Positions 1 to 4,922 of a DNA stretch of 11,810 nt are shown here, one piece after another; positions within the stretch are counted from its first letter, which is position 1; each line of letters starts with the position of its first letter. The DNA is taken from positions 1-11,810 of the forward strand of contig NZ_CALDKF010000066.1 of the NCBI RefSeq assembly GCF_937898925.1, written 5' to 3'. Source of the DNA: an uncultured Methanobrevibacter sp. (GTDB lineage Archaea > Methanobacteriota > Methanobacteria > Methanobacteriales > Methanobacteriaceae). A program made the position numbers and the translations under genes. Below the pieces are notes generated by a model. It saw only the letters and a list, made by a program, of their open reading frames with translations. It ran no database searches and had not been told where the DNA came from.

Positions 1-57
1 AAAAAGTATTAAAAAGTATTAAAAAGTATTAAAAAGTATTAAAAAGTATTAAAAAAA
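1..57. repeat. 10-bp tandem repeat with phased A-tracts
   Basis: The unit aaaaagtatt occurs five times without error at 1-50 and runs into an A7 tract at 51-57. The array begins at the window edge and may continue outside. An A5 tract recurs exactly every 10 bp, close to one helical turn, which is the arrangement known to give intrinsic DNA curvature. On the minus strand it reads as repeated T5 tracts downstream of the DegT-like gene, so it may also act as a multi-site terminator. It is not coding: no long frame crosses it. Confidence 0.9.
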
Positions 58-129
58 GCTATTTTTAATTAATTGTCAAAACAATTTAAAAAAAAAATCT
101 ATTTTTATTAATCATCAAAACACTTTAAA
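54..129. repeat. Imperfect direct repeat copying the 3' end of the DegT-like gene
   Basis: Positions 54-90 and 94-129 align along their whole length with four mismatches and one 1-base indel. Both share the cores ctattttt, attaat, tcaaaaca and tttaaa. The copy at 94-129 contains the last codons and stop of the DegT-like gene. The copy at 54-90 is noncoding and looks like a decayed tail duplication lying between the gene and the 10-bp array. The period is about 40 bp. Confidence 0.7.
88..97 (-). terminator. T10 tract terminating the DegT-like gene
   Basis: Ten consecutive A on the plus strand give a U10 tract in the minus-strand transcript, ten bases past the TAA stop at 108-110. Archaeal transcription commonly ends at such U-tracts without a strong hairpin. 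The T5 tracts at 1-50 would act as back-up sites. Confidence 0.55.
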
Positions 130-1121
130 GCCTTGATGATTTCATCCAAATTATCTTGACTTAAACATCCAATATCCAAATTCTTGATTTCCAAGGCAAC
201 TGCCTTTTCTTTTAATCTATTGTAATTAGGACATTTGGTAATCATTCCATGGCTGTCTAAAACAAATTCCTGGCGTAATTTATAGGATAATGATTTAGGA
301 TCATCTATTTCTATGATAACATTTATTCCCCTTTTATCCTTGTGGAAAACATTGAAACTTGTTTTTTCTTCAATAGCTTCCTTAAGGTATAAGCATGCAT
401 CAACAGTCTTTTTAAGGTTATCTTTAGCGAAATCCAATTCATTATAGATTCCACAGGCAGTTATATTGCTTGCCTTATTTGTTTTCAAAAGAAGCCTTGA
501 CTTTTCAAAAAATCCATCATTATTTGCTGTTATGAATCCACCATCTTCAACATTGACTATTTTTGGAGAGCCTGTAGACCCAATGATGATGTCTGAATAA
601 TTTCCATTTGCCAATCTGTTCTCATAATCCCCAATAGCTCCTGATGCATCTTCCACAACAAGAATATTGTTCTTATGGGCAAAATCACAAATTGCCTTCA
701 TATCCTGCTCAGCAGTATAAGCTGCAAAGCTTGTCAAAAATAGAGCAGATTTATTGTTTTCATCATCTAAATCAATGATATATTCTTCTGATGATAAAAT
801 AATAGATTCATTGAGTTCATCTAAATCAATTAATCCTTTATTAGTCTTTACAGTGATTAAATCCTTATTTAAGAAATTAGCTATTTGCTTAAAGCCATTC
901 CATGCTCCTTGATCTGGAATTAAAATAGCTCCATCAATGGAATTCATTGCAGCAAGAATGGCGGAATTTCCACTATTGACCAATTTAGCATATCTATGAT
1001 TAGTGATACTGGCTAACTTCTCTTCAGCCAAACTATGATAATCCTGATTATCCTCACCACTTGCCACCTTAGACATGGCCATTTGAGTTTCCTTTGATGG
1101 TTTTTTAAATTGGAGATTCAT
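108..1121 (-). CDS. DegT/DnrJ/EryC1/StrS-like PLP-dependent aminotransferase, short and divergent
   Basis: This is a fold-type I PLP enzyme related to the sugar aminotransferases of the DegT family. Counting from the upstream Met at 1139, the phosphate-binding stretch LVNSGNSA is at 53-60. VVEDASGA at 161-168 carries the ring-binding Asp164. The Schiff-base lysine is K193 in GSPKIVNVEDGG. The region after the lysine is about 150 residues, shorter than usual, and I do not see the family's NyRm motif or the His/Tyr-rich substrate stretch, so the sugar-nucleotide role is doubtful. I chose the Met at 1121, giving 337 residues. It has an AGGT site 6 bases upstream and fits a TATA box at 1158-1167; the Met at 1139 has neither. 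It lies 63 bp after nreA on the same strand, probably with its own promoter. Family fairly sure, substrate unknown. Confidence 0.75.
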   Translation of the reverse strand: MNLQFKKPSKETQMAMSKVASGEDNQDYHSLAEEKLASITNHRYAKLVNSGNSAILAAMNSIDGAILIPDQGAWNGFKQIANFLNKDLITVKTNKGLIDLDELNESIILSSEEYIIDLDDENNKSALFLTSFAAYTAEQDMKAICDFAHKNNILVVEDASGAIGDYENRLANGNYSDIIIGSTGSPKIVNVEDGGFITANNDGFFEKSRLLLKTNKASNITACGIYNELDFAKDNLKKTVDACLYLKEAIEEKTSFNVFHKDKRGINVIIEIDDPKSLSYKLRQEFVLDSHGMITKCPNYNRLKEKAVALEIKNLDIGCLSQDNLDEIIKALKCFDD

Positions 1122-1127
1122 ATTTTT

Positions 1128-1131
1128 ACCT
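1128..1131 (-). promoter_or_regulatory. Ribosome binding site that decides the DegT-like start
   Basis: The minus strand reads AGGT, six bases, then ATG at 1121-1119. No comparable site precedes the ATG at 1139, which would fall almost on the start of transcription predicted from the TATA box. The shorter protein is therefore preferred. Confidence 0.55.
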
Positions 1132-1157
1132 AAATTCATTTCATTTAAATGATGATT

Positions 1158-1167
1158 TTTATATAAA
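1158..1167 (-). promoter_or_regulatory. TATA box TTTATATAAA for the DegT-like gene
   Basis: A palindromic TTTATATAAA lies in the 63-bp gap between nreA and the DegT-like gene. Its centre is about 41 bp upstream of the ATG at 1121, so initiation about 25 bp downstream gives a leader of roughly 16 bases that contains the AGGT site. This suggests the gene is transcribed on its own as well as by read-through. Confidence 0.45.
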
Positions 1168-1184
1168 TTTATTATTGCATATTA

Positions 1185-2381
1185 TTATTGTTGCAAATCC
1201 GGAGATTTCTTGAAGAAGGAATCCAATGTTGTCTGCTTTGAATGCAATAATTCATTTAGCAAATTGCTTTGCTTTACATATTTGCTGATTGGAATCTTTA
1301 ATTTTGTTCCACAGTAAACAAGAGAGTCCTTTAGTGATTCAAACTCCTTGTACTCACCATTCATTGCATATTTAATATTCTCTCTAACATTAAACACACC
1401 TAATGGCACATAACCTGAATAAGCTTCCCTAAGTATAATGACACCAGATTGAAGCTTAAGTTTAGCCAATTTATCCAATACTGCCATTTTAGCAGTGTAA
1501 TAACATCCTCCTACACAGGAATACTCAGTTTTATCAGTATTTGTTTCATAATCTGAAAAAATCATTTCCTCTTTACCAAGTATTTTAATAAATGCTTCAA
1601 ACCATTCGTATTGCCATTCTGTAGGTGTTAAAATAATAGCATAATAATTTTTCAAGCTTGAAAATTCATAAACCCTATATGAATCCATTATATCATAATG
1701 TCTGACTTCCTTCAAAAGGTTGTCAGCAATTGTACTGTCACAAGCTGTAATTGACCATCTTGTTGGAACCAATCTTCGATTCTTTTTAAGACCGAATGCT
1801 CCAACAGAAAACGCCTTTTGCATTGCTGAAAATGGAACATCCTTATTATGGAGATTCATCACTGCTTCACGAGCCTTTAAATCTGTATCATAGAAGCTTT
1901 TTTCAAGCTGCTTATCCCATTTGACTGCATCAATGTCGAATTTTTCAATCAAAGCACTTGGACCATGAGGTGTGCTTTCTTCACTGAACATTGCACCGCT
2001 TGGCCTTGATCCAAAAGTGGCTTCGCTGTCAATGGATTTTGATGCAAGGGAAATATCCTGAAGCTTTTCAACAAAAGGATTCTCCAAATCCTTAATGTCA
2101 ATCAATTGTTTTCCACGGACAAGGTTCAATCTGTATCCGATAATGTCCTCTTGAGTTTTATTTTCACCTATCCACTGCTCTGGAGAGTCCATTATGTATG
2201 TATCTCCAAGTTGAGGAACCATCATTGGTCCAGCATACACTTTAGGATAGCTCCAACGACCTATAAAAACAGATGGTGGTGTACTTCCATCTAAATCCTT
2301 TCCAACATCAACTGACCTCATCTGTATATTCTCAGTTAATTTGGCTAAATAAGCATTCTTAGTAGTTTTAGATGTTCTCAT
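1185..2381 (-). CDS. nreA: Archaeal Nre-family DNA repair protein
   Basis: Nre proteins are archaeal and linked to repair of DNA damage through PCNA binding. The family signature STPPSVFIGRWSYPKV spans 33-48, followed by AGPMMVPQLGDT at 50-61 and the central RRLVPTRWSITACDS at 202-216. The C-terminus carries a textbook PCNA-interacting (PIP) box, QTTLDSFF at 383-390, so a sliding-clamp partner is expected. Many family members start with a Cys4 zinc finger. Here the protein begins directly with a short basic helix-like stretch and no N-terminal CxxC is present, giving 398 residues. The start is supported by AAGGT at 2388-2392, six bases upstream. The biochemical activity of the family is not settled. 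Family call firm, zinc-finger loss inferred from memory of the family. Confidence 0.88.
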   Translation of the reverse strand: MRTSKTTKNAYLAKLTENIQMRSVDVGKDLDGSTPPSVFIGRWSYPKVYAGPMMVPQLGDTYIMDSPEQWIGENKTQEDIIGYRLNLVRGKQLIDIKDLENPFVEKLQDISLASKSIDSEATFGSRPSGAMFSEESTPHGPSALIEKFDIDAVKWDKQLEKSFYDTDLKAREAVMNLHNKDVPFSAMQKAFSVGAFGLKKNRRLVPTRWSITACDSTIADNLLKEVRHYDIMDSYRVYEFSSLKNYYAIILTPTEWQYEWFEAFIKILGKEEMIFSDYETNTDKTEYSCVGGCYYTAKMAVLDKLAKLKLQSGVIILREAYSGYVPLGVFNVRENIKYAMNGEYKEFESLKDSLVYCGTKLKIPISKYVKQSNLLNELLHSKQTTLDSFFKKSPDLQQ

Positions 2382-2443
2382 GATAATACCTTAAATAAAA
2401 TAATGATGTTGATAGTTGATTGAGTATGATGAAAAATAAAATA

Positions 2444-2473
2444 GTTAAAATTAGTTTTAAAAACTAATTTAAC
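2444..2473 (-). terminator. guaAb: Hairpin plus U-rich tail after guaAb
   Basis: GTTAAAATTAGTTTT at 2444-2458 pairs with AAAACTAATTTAAC at 2460-2473 to give a stem of about 13 bp with one bulged A and a tiny loop. In the minus-strand transcript it is followed by TATTTTATTTTTC. This resembles an intrinsic terminator some 50 bases past the guaAb stop. It also overlaps the region where the nreA promoter must lie, so it could separate the two units. Confidence 0.5.
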
Positions 2474-2480
2474 TTTAATT

Positions 2481-2505
2481 TAAGAGAATTTATATAAGAG
2501 AATTT
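2481..2505. repeat. Short direct repeat taagagaattt, two copies
   Basis: The 11-mer taagagaattt occurs at 2481-2491 and 2495-2505, with a 14-bp period. It lies between the guaAb stop and the hairpin at 2444-2473. Function unknown; it may be chance in AT-rich DNA or part of the guaAb 3' leader. Confidence 0.5.
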
Positions 2506-2524
2506 TAAGTTAATTAATGAATAA

Positions 2525-3451
2525 TTAACAGAATTCAATAGTACTTGGTGGCTTATCACTAATGGATAAAGCAACATGGGTAACTTCAGAAACTTCAGAA
2601 GTGATTCTTCTGGAAATGGTTCTGATTACATCCCAAGGCATTTCAGGAACGGTTGCAGTCATTGCGTCAATTGAACTGATCAATCTGATTACAATGAGAT
2701 AACCGAAGTCTCTTTCATCACCTTTTACACCAGTTACCTTAGTGTCAGTGAGTACAGCGAAATATTGCCATAATTCCTTATCCAAACCAGCTTTTTCCAC
2801 TTCTTCTCTTACGATAGCATCTGCAGCTCTACAAACAGCTAAATTATCTCTTGTTAAAGCTCCAACAACCCTTACACCAAGTCCTGGACCTGGGAAAGGT
2901 TGTCTTTGTACAATGCTGTCTGGAAGACCTAATTCAGTACCGACTTCTCTTACTTCATCTTTATATAAGTCTCTTACAGGTTCAACTACTTTTAAAACCA
3001 TACCGCTTGGCAATGCCATGTTGTGGTGAGTCTTGATTTCTCCTTCAGTTTCAATCCAATCAGGAGCAATGGTACCTTGAACCAAGTATTTAGCATCAAC
3101 TGCTTGTGCTTCCCTTTCAAAGACTTCAATGAATACTCTTCCAATGATTTTCCTTTTCTCTTCAGGGTCATCCACACCTTCAAGTTCGGATAAAAATTCA
3201 TCAGATGCATCAACATACTTGAAGTTTAATCTTTCTTCGAAAACTGCACAAACCTGTTCTGCTTCTCCTTCTCTAAGCAATCCATGGTTAACGAATATTG
3301 CAGTTAAATTGTCACCAATAGCCTCTTGGGTAAGAACTGAACAGACAGAACTGTCAACTCCACCGGATAATGCTATAATGGTTTTTTCATCACCAATTTC
3401 CTCTTTGATTTTACGAGTAGCATCTTCAATAAATTCTTTTGGGTTTAACAT
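2525..3451 (-). CDS. guaAb: GMP synthase (glutamine-hydrolysing) subunit B, ATP-pyrophosphatase
   Basis: This is the synthetase half of the archaeal two-subunit GMP synthetase. It adenylates XMP and aminates it with ammonia delivered by GuaAa. The PP-loop SGGVDSS is at 29-35. The substrate region LVQGTIAPDWIETEGEIKTH is at 123-142. QPFPGPGLGVR at 184-194 opens the C-terminal dimerisation domain, which ends in KPPSTIEFC; most relatives end in KPPxTIEWE, so the last two residues differ slightly. At 308 residues it is full length, with no GATase domain attached, as expected for archaea. AAGGT lies six bases before the ATG. It is third in the minus-strand run guaAa, an 80-residue gene, guaAb, with a 104-bp gap before it that holds a hairpin and a TATA-like TTTTTAAATA, so a promoter of its own is possible. 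Confidence 0.96.
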   Translation of the reverse strand: MLNPKEFIEDATRKIKEEIGDEKTIIALSGGVDSSVCSVLTQEAIGDNLTAIFVNHGLLREGEAEQVCAVFEERLNFKYVDASDEFLSELEGVDDPEEKRKIIGRVFIEVFEREAQAVDAKYLVQGTIAPDWIETEGEIKTHHNMALPSGMVLKVVEPVRDLYKDEVREVGTELGLPDSIVQRQPFPGPGLGVRVVGALTRDNLAVCRAADAIVREEVEKAGLDKELWQYFAVLTDTKVTGVKGDERDFGYLIVIRLISSIDAMTATVPEMPWDVIRTISRRITSEVSEVTHVALSISDKPPSTIEFC

Positions 3452-3500
3452 AAAAATACCTTAAAAAATTATTTAAAAATTATTGTTCCAATAAAGCTTC

Positions 3501-3522
3501 TTTCAATGAATAATAATTGAAA
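3501..3522. other. Inverted repeat between the 80-residue gene and guaAb
   Basis: TTTCAAT at 3501-3507 and ATTGAAA at 3516-3522 are perfect 7-bp arms around an 8-base loop. The hairpin lies in the 104-bp gap and could attenuate or process a guaAa-to-guaAb transcript, or end the 80-residue gene. No long T-tract follows it on the minus strand, so a plain terminator is not clear. Confidence 0.4.
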
Positions 3523-3555
3523 TTTTGAGAAATATTATGTAAAAAATTCTTAGAT

Positions 3556-3798
3556 TTATTCAAAATCTTCGATAAATTCCATAATGATAGCTTCTAAACC
3601 TTCGTCTTTGCCATCCATTACAGCATCCATGATATCTTCATATTTGACATATTTTTCAATTTTAATAGCTTTTTCACCAATACCAGTGATTCTGAAATCT
3701 TGTTCGCCATCACCAATAGGAATACTGATGTTTTTGAATTTTAAGTTAGCTTTATTGTCAATTGCTTTTTTCTTAAAGTCATCTAAATTATCAAACAT
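3556..3798 (-). CDS. Conserved-looking 80-residue protein between guaAa and guaAb, function unknown
   Basis: I do not recognise a family. The product is small, acidic and soluble, with no signal peptide, membrane segment or cysteine. It begins with an amphipathic helix-like stretch (FDNLDDFKKKAIDNKA), passes through alternating hydrophobic residues that look like short strands (LKFKNISIPIG and DFRITGIGEKAIKIEKYV, about residues 19-50), and ends in an acidic helix (EDIMDAVMDGKDEGLEAIIM). The start has AGGG eight bases upstream at 3807-3810. It sits 62 bp after guaAa and 104 bp before guaAb on the same strand, so it is probably co-transcribed with them. The position invites a role in the GMP synthetase complex, but that is inference from context only. 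Confidence 0.75.
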   Translation of the reverse strand: MFDNLDDFKKKAIDNKANLKFKNISIPIGDGEQDFRITGIGEKAIKIEKYVKYEDIMDAVMDGKDEGLEAIIMEFIEDFE

Positions 3799-3860
3799 TT
3801 TATCAACCCTTTTTTAAATTTGAATAAAAATAAATATGATAAGCTCTTTTTCTTTTTAAT

Positions 3861-4430
3861 TTATCCATTTTTATAATTCTGACAAATCTCATAAAAATTC
3901 TTAAAGATGAATTCTCCTTTAGGAGTGTGATGAACCTCTGGATGGAATTGGATTCCATAGATCTCTTTTTCCTTATGTTTCATAGCCTCTATATCACAAA
4001 GAGAGGAACTTGCAATAATGTCAAATTCTTCAGGAAGAGTGTGAACTTCATCTTTATGAGAGCTCCAAACATCAAGAGGAGATTCAAGACCCTTAAAAAG
4101 AGTGGAAGTATCTAAAAGATTAATTTTTACTTGAGCATAACTTTCAGTGTCTGAAGTTGAAACTTCACCACCAAAGGTTTTAGCTATTAACTGATGACCT
4201 AAACAAATGCCAAGAATAGGAATATCAAAGTGCTTGATGAATTCTGGAGCATTTCCCACATCATCAATGGAAGGACCTCCACCTAAAATCAAGCCAATAG
4301 GATCTTTTGATTCAATCTCTTCAATGGATAGTTGATTGCTAACCAATTGAGAAGGAATCTTAAGATATTGCAAGCTTCTTTGGATTCTGTGGTTGTATTG
4401 TCCCTTGTTATTAATAACTAAAATTGTCAT
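3861..4430 (-). CDS. guaAa: GMP synthase (glutamine-hydrolysing) subunit A, class I glutamine amidotransferase
   Basis: This protein hydrolyses glutamine and passes ammonia to GuaAb for XMP-to-GMP conversion. Counting from the upstream Met at 4448, the oxyanion region LILGGGPS is at 53-60. The nucleophile elbow GICLGHQ carries Cys82, and GIQFHPE carries His169 and Glu171, completing the class I triad. SSHKDEV at 129-135 is also typical. I place the start at the second Met (4430), giving 189 residues. The family normally opens with M-x-ILVINNxGQYNH, as here, while the six extra residues would start next to the transcription start predicted from a TATA-like TAATATTAT at 4471-4479. A weak GAGAG lies upstream of the chosen ATG. 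It heads the guaAa, 80-residue gene, guaAb run. Confidence 0.95.
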   Translation of the reverse strand: MTILVINNKGQYNHRIQRSLQYLKIPSQLVSNQLSIEEIESKDPIGLILGGGPSIDDVGNAPEFIKHFDIPILGICLGHQLIAKTFGGEVSTSDTESYAQVKINLLDTSTLFKGLESPLDVWSSHKDEVHTLPEEFDIIASSSLCDIEAMKHKEKEIYGIQFHPEVHHTPKGEFIFKNFYEICQNYKNG

Positions 4431-4448
4431 ATAATCTCTCAAAATCAT

Positions 4449-4643
4449 TTTTTACGAATAAATTCCTACTATAATATTACTTTAAAAGCTAAAAAATTAA
4501 ATGCTTATTATAGTATAATATTATATTAATTTAATATATATTTAATATAATATATAAATTTACTACATTGATTTACTATTTTTTTAAACTTAAATTAAAC
4601 AACTTAAATAAATTTAAATACTATTAAAAGATAAATAAGAACT
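4449..4643. promoter_or_regulatory. Divergent AT-rich intergenic region with palindromes and TATA-like boxes
   Basis: This spacer separates guaAa (minus) from the 48-residue membrane peptide gene (plus). From 4514 to 4562 there is no G or C. Perfect inverted repeats include TATAATATTATA at 4514-4525 and TATATTAA-T-TTAATATA at 4522-4538. TAATATTAT on the minus strand (4471-4479) suits guaAa. TTTAAATA at 4613-4620 suits the plus-strand gene, placing transcription start close to its ATG. No RNA gene was seen. Confidence 0.5.
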
Positions 4644-4790
4644 ATGAAAATCGATGAATTAATAACCTATTTAATAATTATCATAGTTGTAGCCGCTTTA
4701 ATTAAAGTGTTTGCATGGTTATTACCTATCTTTGTTGTATTGGCAATAGCTTATGTATTATATGTATTCATTACTGAAAAAGAATATTAA
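4644..4790 (+). CDS. Small hydrophobic membrane peptide, 48 residues
   Basis: An ATG at 4644 opens a 48-codon frame ending in TAA. The peptide starts MKIDELITYL, is almost wholly hydrophobic from residue 9 to 44 (IIIIVVAALI, then a lone Lys21, then VFAWLLPIFVVLAIAYVLYV), and ends in the charged tail TEKEY. That fits one long or two short membrane-spanning helices with a Trp25-Pro28 break. No Shine-Dalgarno is visible. The TATA-like TTTAAATA at 4613-4620 puts initiation about 25 bp on, nearly at the ATG, so the mRNA may be leaderless. T-tracts follow the stop, suggesting a transcript of its own. Function unknown; the next gene downstream encodes a secreted protein. The clean membrane profile makes chance less likely. 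Confidence 0.6.
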   Translation: MKIDELITYLIIIIVVAALIKVFAWLLPIFVVLAIAYVLYVFITEKEY

Positions 4791-4808
4791 CTTTAGAATC
4801 TTTAGTTA

Positions 4809-4859
4809 TTTTATTTTTACATTTATTTTTTTCTTATTTTTTGATTAATGATTATTTTT
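4809..4859 (+). terminator. T-tract array after the small membrane peptide gene
   Basis: On the plus strand T4 at 4809-4812, T5 at 4814-4818, T7 at 4826-4832, T6 at 4837-4842 and T5 at 4855-4859 follow the stop within 70 bases. The starts 4814, 4826 and 4837 are 12 and 11 bp apart. This is a typical archaeal U-tract terminator zone. It also overlaps the upstream region of the secreted protein gene, whose promoter must lie in or just after it. Confidence 0.5.
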
Positions 4860-4910
4860 AAAATTAGGTTAATTAAAATCAGACTTATTAGAATTATTTA
4901 AACTCCCAAA

Positions 4911-4917
4911 AGGAGGT
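4911..4917 (+). promoter_or_regulatory. Strong Shine-Dalgarno AGGAGGT of the secreted protein
   Basis: A full AGGAGGT lies five bases before the ATG at 4923, the longest unbroken match to the anti-Shine-Dalgarno sequence in the window. It fixes the start codon and suggests high translation. Confidence 0.85.
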
Positions 4918-4922
4918 ATTTA

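Noticed and set aside
1..57. CRISPR array
   Set aside because: The repeat unit is only 10 bp and units touch without spacers, so it is a simple tandem repeat.
2742..3464. Several plus- and minus-strand open frames overlapping guaAb
   Set aside because: They are antisense or out-of-frame to a gene with unambiguous PP-loop and substrate motifs, show no domain of their own, and have low-complexity Ser/Leu-rich composition typical of antisense frames.
4449..4643. Riboswitch or structured RNA upstream of guaAa (for example a purine sensor)
   Set aside because: The transcript leader of guaAa predicted from the TATA-like box is under 25 bases and the region is nearly pure A/T, leaving no room for a folded aptamer.
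4644..4790. N-terminal signal or leader segment of the downstream secreted protein, split by a frameshift
   Set aside because: The secreted protein has its own complete signal peptide and a strong Shine-Dalgarno; the stop at 4788-4790 is followed by T-tract terminators, so the two are separate genes.
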